A stretch of DNA of 64,000 nucleotides, taken from positions 1,417,001-1,481,000 of the forward strand of contig NZ_CANNEZ010000001.1 in NCBI RefSeq assembly GCF_947503795.1. Direction: 5' to 3'. The notes under the pieces are model-generated. The model did not search any database. It saw only the letters and a program-made list of their open reading frames with translations, and had not been told where the DNA came from. The position numbers and the translations under genes are program-made. Source of the stretch: an uncultured Jannaschia sp. (GTDB taxonomy: Bacteria; Pseudomonadota; Alphaproteobacteria; Rhodobacterales; Rhodobacteraceae). This document shows positions 10,047 to 17,997 of this stretch, one piece after another (the stretch's first letter is position 1; each line of letters starts with the position of its first letter).

Positions 10047-11024
10047 TCAGCGCACCTCCTTGCGGGCTTGGGCGATGTTCCAGATCATCACCGGCAGGAC
10101 GATAATCATGATGACGAAGGCGACCGCGGTCGCGCGCCCGTCGTCCCGGAACATGTATTCCATCATGTAGCTGGGCAGGATCTGGGTGCCGAAATTGCCC
10201 CCGGTCATCGTGTAGACGATGTCGAAGACCTTCAGCACGAGGATCGTGATGGTCGTCCAGACGACGACGATGGTTCCCATGATCTGCGGGATCTTGATCT
10301 TGAAGAAGATCTGGGTCGGCGACGCGCCGTCGATGATGGCCGCCTCGATCGTCTCCTCGGGGATGCCGCGCAGCGCGGCCGAGAGGATCACCATCGCGAA
10401 GCCGGTCTGGATCCAGACGAGGATGACCATCAGGAAGAAGTTGTTCCAGAACCCGACCTGCAGCGGGTCGAGCGGCGCAAAACCCATCGAGTCGCGGATC
10501 GCGTTGATGATCCCGATCTCGGGATCGACGGCGTAGACGAACTTCCAGATCAGCGACGCGCCCACGAACGAGATCGCCATCGGCATGAAGATCAGGGATT
10601 TCGCGATGTTCCCCCATGACAGCCGGTCGGTCAGCTGTGCAACCAGCAGCCCAAGGAACGTGGCTGCCGCGGGCACCACGAGAACCCAGAGGAAGTTGTT
10701 GAAGAGCGCCGTTCGGAATTCGCCGTCACCGAACATCAGGACGTAGTTGCCCAGGCCGATGAATTCGTCGCCCGAGCGATTGAAGAGCGAGCGCCAGAAG
10801 CTGCCGAAAACGGGATAGACGAGGTAGAGCCCGAGCGCCGCCAGCGCCGGCAGCAGGAAGAGCCAGGGACGGACGGCGTTGGCGCGGTTGATGTTGCGCC
10901 CCGCGTCGTCGCCCCTGGGCGGGAAGATGTAGCGGTCGAGGACGAAGTTGGACGCCCAGAAATATCCGATGCAGCCGCCGACGCCGATAATGATCGTCAG
11001 GATGCCCTGAATGAGCGGTGACAT
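10047..11024 (-). CDS. aglF: Alpha-glucoside ABC transporter permease AglF
   Basis: This 325-residue MalF-type permease is the partner of AglG. An N-terminal membrane span (residues 5-27) precedes a short basic linker with Asn/Arg, then a typical permease domain with the EAA motif ETIEAAIIDGASPTQIFFKI. The C-terminus carries two further spans. It lies 110 bases downstream of the binding-protein gene, with a hairpin in the gap. That arrangement often leaves binding-protein mRNA more abundant than permease mRNA. Confidence 0.92.
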   Translation of the reverse strand: MSPLIQGILTIIIGVGGCIGYFWASNFVLDRYIFPPRGDDAGRNINRANAVRPWLFLLPALAALGLYLVYPVFGSFWRSLFNRSGDEFIGLGNYVLMFGDGEFRTALFNNFLWVLVVPAAATFLGLLVAQLTDRLSWGNIAKSLIFMPMAISFVGASLIWKFVYAVDPEIGIINAIRDSMGFAPLDPLQVGFWNNFFLMVILVWIQTGFAMVILSAALRGIPEETIEAAIIDGASPTQIFFKIKIPQIMGTIVVVWTTITILVLKVFDIVYTMTGGNFGTQILPSYMMEYMFRDDGRATAVAFVIMIIVLPVMIWNIAQARKEVR

Positions 11025-11088
11025 GTGACCGGTTCCCCCCTGCCCTTGGAATGTCGGACCGCGCCTCCCCGCGCGCCCCGTCGTGGTA

Positions 11089-11112
11089 CCCGCCCCCGCT
11101 CAGGGGGACGGG
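11089..11112 (-). promoter_or_regulatory. Hairpin between aglE and aglF
   Basis: In the transcript a nine-base stem (CCCGTCCCC paired with GGGGGCGGG, one G-U) closes a six-base loop, 22 bases after the aglE stop. No T run follows. By analogy with other binding-protein operons it probably protects the aglE 3' end from exonucleases or attenuates downstream expression. That role is inference. Confidence 0.55.
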
Positions 11113-11134
11113 CTGTTGTCATCGAGAGCGGGCC

Positions 11135-12490
11135 TCAGTTGAGGTCGTTCCAGCGGGACTGGATGCCCGCGGCCACGTCTTCGGCGGATGCGCCGGTGAC
11201 GTAATCGACCATGCCGGTCCAGAAGGCGCCCGCGCCGATCTCGCCCGGCATCAGGTCGGATGCGTCGAAGCGGAAGGTCGTCGCGTCACGCAGGATCTGG
11301 CCCTGGGCGCGCAGCGCATCGCTCTCGTAGGCGTCGAGGTTGACGCCACCATGGGCCGTCAGGAAGCCGCCCTGCGCCATCCAGAGCTCATGGGCGATCG
11401 GAAGCTTCATGAACTCGACCAGCGCGTTGGCGCCATCCGACGGGTTGGTGATCGAGAAGAGCGTGCCTGCGCCCAGAACCGGCGAGCCGAGATCCTTCTC
11501 CGCGTAGGCCGGGAAGTAGAAGAAATCCACGTCCTCGCCCTGCTCGGTGCCTTCGGGGAAGAAGGCCGGGATGAACGAGGCCTGACGGTGCATGTAGCAG
11601 GACGGCGGGATCTCGAAGAGACCGGCGGGGCTGTCCCGGAAGTCGGTCGAGGCCACGGCCTGCGCGCCGCCGCTGACATACTCGTCGTTCTTGGCGAAGG
11701 CCCCGAACTCCTCGATGGCGGCGATCACCTCGGGGGCGTCGAACGGCATCTCGTTGGAGACCCAGGCGTCGTAGACCTCGGGCGGCTGGGTGCGGAGCAT
11801 CATCTCCTCGACCCAGTCGGTCGCCGGCCAGCCGGTCGCCGCACCCGAACCGAGGCCAATGCACCAGGGCGTGCCGCCATCCTCGACGATCTGGTCGGTG
11901 AGCGCCTTGAGGTCTTCCATCGTCTCGGGGATGTCGTAGCCGGCCTCGTCGAAGGCGGCGGGCGAGTACCAGACGAGCGACTTCAGGTCGACGCGGTAGA
12001 ACATGCCGAAGAGCTCGTCCTCACCATTCTCGTTGGCATAGGTGCCCAGATCGACCCAGGACTGGCCGGCGGCGAAGTTCTCGGCGACCCAGTCGGCGGT
12101 GCCCTCGGGCAGCGGCGTCAGCAGGCCCTGGCTGGCCATGTCGGCCGCGAGACCCGGCTGCGGGAAGACGGCGAGGTTCGGCGCCGAACCCGCGCGCGCC
12201 GAGATCACGATGTCCTGCTCGAAGCTGTCCGAGCCGGAATAGTTGACCGATGCACCCGTCGCGTCAGCGAAGAACGCCATGATGATGTCGAACTTGGCCT
12301 TCTCGTCGCCGGTCCAGGGGCCCGTCACGGTGACGGTCTCGCCGCTCAGGTCATTGGCTTCGGCAAACGCGTTGTAGCCGTCCCAGTCGAACGGACCCTC
12401 GCCCGGCGCGAAGGCGGCGGTGTGGCCGTCGGCCATGGCGGCCCCGGTGGTCAGCAGCGCGATGGCCGTGCCGGTCAAAAACTTGTTCAT
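11135..12490 (-). CDS. aglE: Alpha-glucoside-binding periplasmic protein
   Basis: This 451-residue family 1 extracellular solute-binding protein delivers alpha-glucosides to AglFG-AglK. A Sec signal peptide is visible (MNKFLTGTAIALLTTGAAMA, cleaved before DG). The mature protein has features of AglE: VTGPWTGDEKAKF near residue 56, ARAGSAPNLAVFPQPG, and the Trp-rich ligand block GLGSGAATGWPATDW. The ATG at 12490 has GGAGGATAA directly upstream. It heads the operon and is divergent from the repressor aglR; operators and a leader hairpin lie in the intergenic region. Confidence 0.94.
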   Translation of the reverse strand: MNKFLTGTAIALLTTGAAMADGHTAAFAPGEGPFDWDGYNAFAEANDLSGETVTVTGPWTGDEKAKFDIIMAFFADATGASVNYSGSDSFEQDIVISARAGSAPNLAVFPQPGLAADMASQGLLTPLPEGTADWVAENFAAGQSWVDLGTYANENGEDELFGMFYRVDLKSLVWYSPAAFDEAGYDIPETMEDLKALTDQIVEDGGTPWCIGLGSGAATGWPATDWVEEMMLRTQPPEVYDAWVSNEMPFDAPEVIAAIEEFGAFAKNDEYVSGGAQAVASTDFRDSPAGLFEIPPSCYMHRQASFIPAFFPEGTEQGEDVDFFYFPAYAEKDLGSPVLGAGTLFSITNPSDGANALVEFMKLPIAHELWMAQGGFLTAHGGVNLDAYESDALRAQGQILRDATTFRFDASDLMPGEIGAGAFWTGMVDYVTGASAEDVAAGIQSRWNDLN

Positions 12491-12501
12491 TTATCCTCCC
12501 T

Positions 12502-12520
12502 ATGCGGGGCGTCCCCGCAT
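12502..12520 (-). promoter_or_regulatory. Perfect hairpin in the aglE leader
   Basis: ATGCGGGG-CGT-CCCCGCAT is a perfect eight-base stem with a three-base loop. It sits directly 5' of the aglE ribosome-binding site (GGAGG at about 12495-12499). In mRNA it would form a very stable structure at the edge of the initiation region, consistent with 5' stabilisation or translational control. There is no downstream T run, so I do not call it a terminator. Confidence 0.55.
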
Positions 12521-12568
12521 GTCGTTAATGCACCCATCTCCCGGTGCGGTCTGCGCGCGGCCTGTTGT

Positions 12569-12582
12569 CCAAACCGCTTTGA
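12569..12582. promoter_or_regulatory. Putative AglR operator 1 (aglE side)
   Basis: CCAAACCGCTTTGA differs from the perfect LacI-family palindrome found near aglR (CCAAACCGGTTTGG) at two positions: one in the centre and the last base. It lies about 80 bases upstream of the aglE start, where it could block or overlap the aglE promoter. The central CG-type dyad with flanking AAAC/GTTT is typical of LacI-family operators. Confidence 0.6.
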
Positions 12583-12681
12583 CATGCAAACCTCGACACC
12601 ACGTTCGGGACAAAGTCAACGCCGCAGCGCCGCAATTCGACGGCAAAAGCGGACCCGGACGGAGGCGTGCGGGGATGCGGG

Positions 12682-12695
12682 CCAAACCGGTTTGG
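12682..12695. promoter_or_regulatory. Putative AglR operator 2 (aglR side)
   Basis: CCAAACCGGTTTGG is a perfect 14-base palindrome centred on CCGG, the usual form of a LacI-family operator. It overlaps the start of the G-rich ribosome-binding region of aglR (start at 12706), which implies autoregulation. Together with the near-copy at 12569 it could allow two-site repression of the divergent promoters. Confidence 0.72.
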
Positions 12696-12705
12696 GGGGA
12701 ATGCC

Positions 12706-13728
12706 GTGAATCTCCGGCAGTTATCCGATCTGCTCGGGCTTTCGCCCACGACGGTCAGCCGTGCGCTCGGCGGCTATCCCGAGGTGAGCGAGGCGACGCG
12801 GCGCCGGGTCCGCGCCGCGGCCGACGCCCATGGCTACCGTCCGAACCGCCGCGCCGCATCGCTCGCGACGGGTCGTGCGATGGCCGTGGGCCACGTCATC
12901 GCCACCTCGCATTCCCATGAAATGGTGAACCCCGTCTTCTCCGATTTCGTCGCCGGCGCGGGCGAGGTCTATGCCGCGCGGGGCTACGACATGGTGATGT
13001 CGGTCGTGGCCGACGGGCAGGAGGTCGCGGCCTATCGCAACATGGCCGAGACCGGCAGCGTCGACGGAATCATCGTCCACGGCCCGCGCCGTGGCGACGT
13101 CCGAATCGACGTGCTGCGTGACCTCGGCCTGCCCTTCGTCGTGCATGGCCGCGCCCCGCTCGATCATTCCGATTACAGCTTCGTAGATATCGAGAACGCG
13201 CGCGCCTTTCGCCGCGCGACCGATCTCCTGCTCGATCTCGGGCACCGGCGGATCGCGCTCATCAACGGGCGGGCCGAGATGGACTTCGCCCGCCGCCGCC
13301 GATCCGGCTGGGCCGAAGCCCTCGCGGCGCGCGGCCTCCCGGTCACGACCGACATGGAGGTCAATGCCGAGATGTCCGAACAGGCCGGACATGCCGCGGC
13401 GGTCGCCCTTCTGGCCCGCGCCGACGCGCCGACCGCGTTCCTCGTCTCCTCGATCATCATGGCCATCGGCGTCCGGCGCGCCATCCACGAGGCGGGCCTC
13501 GAGATGCCGAAAGACGTCTCCGTCGCGATCCATGACGACATGCTTGGCTATCTCGGCAATGGCGGCGAGACGCCCGTCTTCACAGCGACCCGCTCATCGG
13601 TGCGGGCGGCGGGGCGGCGCTGCGCCGAACTCCTGATCGAGCGCATCGCCGATCCGGCGCTGGCCCCGGCACAGGAAGTGTGGGACTGCGAGCTGGTGAC
13701 AGGCGGCTCGACCGCGCCGCCGCCATGA
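12706..13728 (+). CDS. aglR: LacI-family repressor of alpha-glucoside use
   Basis: The product is 340 residues. The N-terminal helix-turn-helix LRQLSDLLGLSPTTVSRAL and hinge region (residues 1-60) match the LacI/GalR family, followed by a periplasmic-binding-protein-like effector domain with VDGIIVHGPRR and a C-terminal VSVAIHDDM block. The start is a GTG at 12706 preceded by GGGGGGA. An ATG at 12667 is in frame but would place the operator inside the coding region. It faces aglE and precedes the beta-glucosidase and glucokinase on its own strand, so it probably controls both directions, released by an alpha-glucoside. Confidence 0.9.
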   Translation: MNLRQLSDLLGLSPTTVSRALGGYPEVSEATRRRVRAAADAHGYRPNRRAASLATGRAMAVGHVIATSHSHEMVNPVFSDFVAGAGEVYAARGYDMVMSVVADGQEVAAYRNMAETGSVDGIIVHGPRRGDVRIDVLRDLGLPFVVHGRAPLDHSDYSFVDIENARAFRRATDLLLDLGHRRIALINGRAEMDFARRRRSGWAEALAARGLPVTTDMEVNAEMSEQAGHAAAVALLARADAPTAFLVSSIIMAIGVRRAIHEAGLEMPKDVSVAIHDDMLGYLGNGGETPVFTATRSSVRAAGRRCAELLIERIADPALAPAQEVWDCELVTGGSTAPPP

Positions 13729-13792
13729 CCGCCCTGCCCCGCAAGACGCGATCCGTGGGCGTCGTGTCGCAAGACATCCGGAGATGCCCGCG

Positions 13793-15133
13793 ATGACCGA
13801 TTCCCGTCCGGACGCCGCCGCGTTCACGACTGCCCGTAGCGATTTTCCCGAGGGCTTCACCTTCTCGACCGCCACCAGCGCCTATCAGATCGAGGGCCAC
13901 GCCTTCGGAGGCGCCGGTCGCACCCATTGGGACGTCTTCGCCGAGATCCCGGGCAAGGTCGACCGGGGCGAGACTGGGGCCGTGGCTTGCGACCACTACC
14001 ACCGCTGGGCCGAGGATCTGGACCTGATCGCCGCCGCCGGTCTCGACGCCTACCGCTTCTCGACCTCCTGGGCGCGGGTCATGCCGGATGGTGTGAACGT
14101 CAACCCGGAAGGCTTTGATTTCTATGACAGGCTGGTCGACGGGATGCTCGCGCGCGGCATCAAGCCGATGGCGACACTCTATCACTGGGAACTGCCCGAA
14201 CCCCTCTCGCAGCGGGGCGGCTGGACCGTCCGCGACACCCCCGAGGCCTTCGCCCGCTTCGCCGAAGTGGTCGCGGACCGCATCGGCGACCGGCTCCATT
14301 CGGTGGCGCCCGTGAACGAGCCATGGTGCGTTGCGTGGCTGTCGCATTTCGAGGGGTACCACGCGCCGGGCCTCGCCTCGCTCGATGCCGCGGCCAAGGC
14401 GATGCATCATGTCGCCCTCGCCCACGGCCTCGCCGTCGAGGTGCTGCGGGACCGGGGCGTCCGCGGCGTCGGCGCGGCCTGCAACCTCGAATACGCCCTG
14501 CCCGCCAGCGAGACCGAGGCCGACCGCACCGCCGCCCGGCTCTATGACGGGATCTACAATCGCTGGTTCCTCGGCGGCATGATGCACGGCGCCTATCCCG
14601 ACGACATCCTCGACGGATTCGCGCCCCACATGCCCGAGCGCTGGCAGGACGACATGGCACTGATCTCGCAGCCGCTCGACTGGTTCGGGATCAACTACTA
14701 CACCTGCCGCCGCCTGACGCGAGGTAGCGGCCCGTGGCCCTCCATCGCCACCGTCGAAGGGCCGCTGCCCAAGACGGACATGGGGTGGGAGATCTGCCCC
14801 GAGGGGCTGGAGCACCTGCTCAAATGGGTGGCCGAGACCTATACCGGGGACCTGCCTCTCTTCATCACCGAGAACGGGCTGGCGAATGCCGACACGCCCG
14901 ACCGCCCCGACCGCGAGCGCGTCGCCTATCTCGAGGCGCATTTCCAGGCCGCGCTTCGCGCCATCGCGGCGGGTGTGCCGCTCGAGGGCTTCACCGTCTG
15001 GTCGCTGCTCGACAATTACGAATGGACGCTCGGCTATGCCAAGCGCTTCGGCCTCGTCCATATCGACTTCGACACCCAGGCGCGCACGCCCAAGGCCAGC
15101 TATCACGCGCTTGCCCGGATGCTGTCGCGTTGA
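13793..15133 (+). CDS. Beta-glucosidase, GH1
   Basis: This 446-residue glycoside hydrolase family 1 enzyme cleaves beta-glucosides or related oligosaccharides with retention. The acid/base E176 is in PVNEPW and the nucleophile Glu is in FITENG near residue 355. The N-terminal FSTATSAYQIEG and RFSTSWARVMP blocks are typical of BglB/BglA enzymes. ATG 13793 is chosen over 13784 because GGAG at 13780 is correctly spaced only from the second ATG. No signal peptide is seen, so it is cytoplasmic. It is 12 bases from glk, and both supply glucose 6-phosphate from sugars entering through the agl system. Confidence 0.94.
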   Translation: MTDSRPDAAAFTTARSDFPEGFTFSTATSAYQIEGHAFGGAGRTHWDVFAEIPGKVDRGETGAVACDHYHRWAEDLDLIAAAGLDAYRFSTSWARVMPDGVNVNPEGFDFYDRLVDGMLARGIKPMATLYHWELPEPLSQRGGWTVRDTPEAFARFAEVVADRIGDRLHSVAPVNEPWCVAWLSHFEGYHAPGLASLDAAAKAMHHVALAHGLAVEVLRDRGVRGVGAACNLEYALPASETEADRTAARLYDGIYNRWFLGGMMHGAYPDDILDGFAPHMPERWQDDMALISQPLDWFGINYYTCRRLTRGSGPWPSIATVEGPLPKTDMGWEICPEGLEHLLKWVAETYTGDLPLFITENGLANADTPDRPDRERVAYLEAHFQAALRAIAAGVPLEGFTVWSLLDNYEWTLGYAKRFGLVHIDFDTQARTPKASYHALARMLSR

Positions 15134-15145
15134 TAGTCGCCCGGC

Positions 15146-16099
15146 ATGTCTGATCCCCTGTTCCTCGTGGCCGATGTCGGCGGAACCAACACGCGCGTCG
15201 CGATGGCGCACGGCCGCACGGTCCTGCCCGAGACGATCCGCAAATATCGCAACACCGAGTTCGCAAATCTCGCCCCCGTCCTTCGCCGCTACCGCGAAGA
15301 TCAGGGCGGTCCGGCCCCGGTCGGGGCGTGCGTCGCGGTCGCGGGACCCGTGGCCGACGGCGTGGCCGAGCTGACCAATCTCGACTGGTCGATCGACACG
15401 ACCCGGCTGATCCAATGCACCGGCGCGCAGGGCGCGGCCATCCTGAACGACCTGCAGGCGCAGGGCCACGCGTTGGGCCACATGGCGCCCGACGCGCAGG
15501 AGGCGGTAATCGACCTGCCCGGCCTCGACGGCGCTGCGCGGCTGGTGATCGGGGTCGGCACCGGGTTCAACGCGGCCCCGGTCCACGTCACTCCGACCGG
15601 ACGGCTGGTGCCCCCCTGCGAGGCCGGCCACGCGAACCTGCCGATCCGCACCGAGGCCGAGCTGCGGCTCTGCACCTTCGTGTCCACCGCGCATGGGTTC
15701 CCTGCGGTCGAGGACGTGCTCTCGGGTCGCGGACTGGAGCAGGTCTATCGCTGGCTCGCCACCGAAGCGGGGTCGGACGAGGAATATCTCGCCGCCGAGA
15801 TCATGGCGCGGATCGATAGCGATCCGCGCGCCGAGGCCGCGGTGCGCCAGTTCATCCGCATCCTCGGGACCGTCGCGGGGAATCTCGCGCTCATTCACCT
15901 GCCGCTGGGCGGCGTCTACCTCGTCGGCGGGGTCAGCCGCGCGATGGGGCCGCACCTGGCGCGGATGGGCTTTGCCGAGGCGTTCCGCGACAAGGGTCGC
16001 TTCGCGGGTTTCATGGGCAACTTCCCCGTGACGCTTGTGACCGACGACTTCGCGGCGCTCACGGGCTGCGCCGCGCATCTGACCGAACGCGCCACCTGA
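15146..16099 (+). CDS. glk: Glucokinase
   Basis: This 317-residue ATP-dependent glucokinase of the bacterial Glk family phosphorylates glucose released by AglA and the beta-glucosidase. Visible motifs are the phosphate-binding LVADVGGTNTRVAMA at the N-terminus, AVAGPVADGVAELTNLDW near residue 70, LNDLQAQGHAL near 100 and GVGTGFNAAPV near 135. It follows the GH1 gene by 12 bases and converges on the exporter gene 16 bases further on. Confidence 0.94.
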   Translation: MSDPLFLVADVGGTNTRVAMAHGRTVLPETIRKYRNTEFANLAPVLRRYREDQGGPAPVGACVAVAGPVADGVAELTNLDWSIDTTRLIQCTGAQGAAILNDLQAQGHALGHMAPDAQEAVIDLPGLDGAARLVIGVGTGFNAAPVHVTPTGRLVPPCEAGHANLPIRTEAELRLCTFVSTAHGFPAVEDVLSGRGLEQVYRWLATEAGSDEEYLAAEIMARIDSDPRAEAAVRQFIRILGTVAGNLALIHLPLGGVYLVGGVSRAMGPHLARMGFAEAFRDKGRFAGFMGNFPVTLVTDDFAALTGCAAHLTERAT

Positions 16100-16115
16100 A
16101 CCCCAACGACGTGGC

Positions 16116-17933
16116 TCAGGCCGCGTCCGCCTCCTCGGCCTGCTGGCGGTGCCACATGCGAGCATAGCGTCCGTCGCGGGCCAGAAGCTCGTCGTGGGTG
16201 CCCTCCTCGGTGATGGTCCCGGCCTCCAGCACCACGATGCGGTCGGCATCCACCACCGTCGACAACCGATGCGCGATCATGATGACCGAGCGGCCTTCGG
16301 ACATGGCGCGCAGCTCGTGCTGGATGTCGCGCTCCGTCTCGGTGTCGAGGGCACTCGTCGCCTCGTCGAGCAGCAGGATCGGCGGGTTCTTGAGAAGCGT
16401 CCGGGCGATGCCAACCCGCTGCTTCTCGCCGCCCGAAAGCTTCAGGCCCCGCTCGCCCACGGTCGTCTCGTAGCCATCCGGAAGTGCTGCGATGAACGTG
16501 TCGATGGAGGCGGCGCGCGCGGCCTCCTCGATTTCGGAATGGCTCGCCTCGGGGCGCCCATAGGCCACGTTGTAGCGCAGGTCGTCGTTGAAGAGGACGG
16601 TGTCCTGCGGCACCACCCCGATCTGCGCGTGCAGGCTGTCCTGCGTGACGGACCGGACATCCTGGCCGTCGATGACGACCGCGCCATCGGTCACGTCGTA
16701 GAACCGGAAGAGCAGCCGTCCGATGGTCGACTTCCCCGATCCCGAGGGGCCGACCACGGCGACGGTCTCGCCCGCGCCGACGGTCAGCGTCACGCCCTGC
16801 AGGATGGGCCGCTCGGCATCGTAGCCGAACCAGACGTCGCGGAATTCGATGCGCCCGCCTTCGATCTTCAGAGGCGCGGCATCCGGCGCGTCGCGCACCT
16901 CGGGCGGCTGCTCCAGCAGGCCGAACATCTCGCCCATGTCGACCAGCGCCTGCCGGATCTCGCGGTAGACCGTCCCGAGGAAGTTCAGCGGCATGGTGAT
17001 CTGGATCATGTAGGCGTTCACCATCACGAAATCGCCCACGGTCAGGTCGCCGCGCTGGACCCCCATCGCCGCCAGCACCATGACGCCGACGAGGCCCGCG
17101 GTGATCAGGAGCGACTGGCCGAAATTCAGGAAAGCCAGCGAATAGGAAGTCTTGAGCGCGGCCTTTTCGTAAAGCTGCATCGCGCCGTCGTAGCGATCCG
17201 CCTCGCGCGTCTCGGCGCCGAAATACTTGACCGTCTCGAAGTTCAGAAGGCTGTCGATCGCCTTCTGGTTCGCGTCCGTGTCCTGGTCGTTCATCTCCTT
17301 GCGGATCTTCACGCGCCACTCGGTCACGGCGAAGGTGAACCAGATATAGAGGCCGATCGTCACGACCACGATGGCGAGGTACCAGACGTCGAAGACGAAG
17401 AAGAGGATGGCCGAGATCAGGAGGAGTTCGAGGACCAGCGGCCCGATGGAGAAGAGCAGGAACCGCAGCAGGAAATCGACGCCCTTCACGCCCCGCTCGA
17501 TGATCCGGCTGAGGCCGCCGGTCTTGCGGGTGATGTGATACCGCATCGAGAGACGATGCATGTGGGTGAAGGTCTCGGACGCGAGCTGCCGCAACGCGCG
17601 CTGACCCACCCGCGCGAAGATGGCGTCGCGCAACTGCTGGAAGCCCACGTTCATCAGCCGCGCGAGGCCGTAGATCACCGTGAGGCCGACCGCCCCCGCC
17701 CCAAGCGCCCAGGCGGGCGTGATCGTCTCGGGGGCCAGCGCGTCGACGGCGGCCTTGTAGAAAAACGGCGTCGTAACCGCGACGATCTTGGCTACGACCA
17801 GCATCGCCAGCGCGATCACCACGCGCCGTTTGACCCAGCCCTGCCCGTCCGGCCAGAGATAGGGGGCGACCCGGCGAACGATGCCCATGGAATCCGCGGG
17901 GGCCTCGGTCGTCGTCAGGGTCGTGCGGCGCAT
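16116..17933 (-). CDS. Atm1-type ABC exporter
   Basis: This is a fused membrane-ATPase half-transporter of 605 residues, similar to the mitochondrial Atm1/ABCB7 and bacterial heavy-metal-tolerance exporters. These move glutathione-related or sulfur-containing compounds out of the cytosol. An N-terminal membrane domain with about six spans (residues 35-330) precedes an ATPase domain with Walker A VVGPSGSGKSTIG, signature LSGGEKQRVGIAR, Walker B ILLLDEATSALD and the switch His in MIAHRLST. YEAR-like Atm1 features such as YFGAETREADRYD are present in the coupling region. It is a single gene, convergent with glk. Confidence 0.9.
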   Translation of the reverse strand: MRRTTLTTTEAPADSMGIVRRVAPYLWPDGQGWVKRRVVIALAMLVVAKIVAVTTPFFYKAAVDALAPETITPAWALGAGAVGLTVIYGLARLMNVGFQQLRDAIFARVGQRALRQLASETFTHMHRLSMRYHITRKTGGLSRIIERGVKGVDFLLRFLLFSIGPLVLELLLISAILFFVFDVWYLAIVVVTIGLYIWFTFAVTEWRVKIRKEMNDQDTDANQKAIDSLLNFETVKYFGAETREADRYDGAMQLYEKAALKTSYSLAFLNFGQSLLITAGLVGVMVLAAMGVQRGDLTVGDFVMVNAYMIQITMPLNFLGTVYREIRQALVDMGEMFGLLEQPPEVRDAPDAAPLKIEGGRIEFRDVWFGYDAERPILQGVTLTVGAGETVAVVGPSGSGKSTIGRLLFRFYDVTDGAVVIDGQDVRSVTQDSLHAQIGVVPQDTVLFNDDLRYNVAYGRPEASHSEIEEAARAASIDTFIAALPDGYETTVGERGLKLSGGEKQRVGIARTLLKNPPILLLDEATSALDTETERDIQHELRAMSEGRSVIMIAHRLSTVVDADRIVVLEAGTITEEGTHDELLARDGRYARMWHRQQAEEADAA

Positions 17934-17997
17934 GGGGGGATCCGGTCAAATCGCATTCGGATGAACCTAGGGGTGCGCCCCCCGGAAGGCCACCCGC

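Noticed and set aside
13580-13728. aglR frame continuing into the beta-glucosidase as a fusion
   Set aside because: aglR ends with a clear stop at 13728 and the GH1 gene has its own ribosome-binding site at 13780.
13580-16249. 889-codon open frame on the minus strand opposite the GH1 and glucokinase genes
   Set aside because: Composition is Arg/His/Gly-rich with no domain, and it lies exactly antisense to two genes with intact catalytic motifs. Long antisense frames are expected at this GC content.
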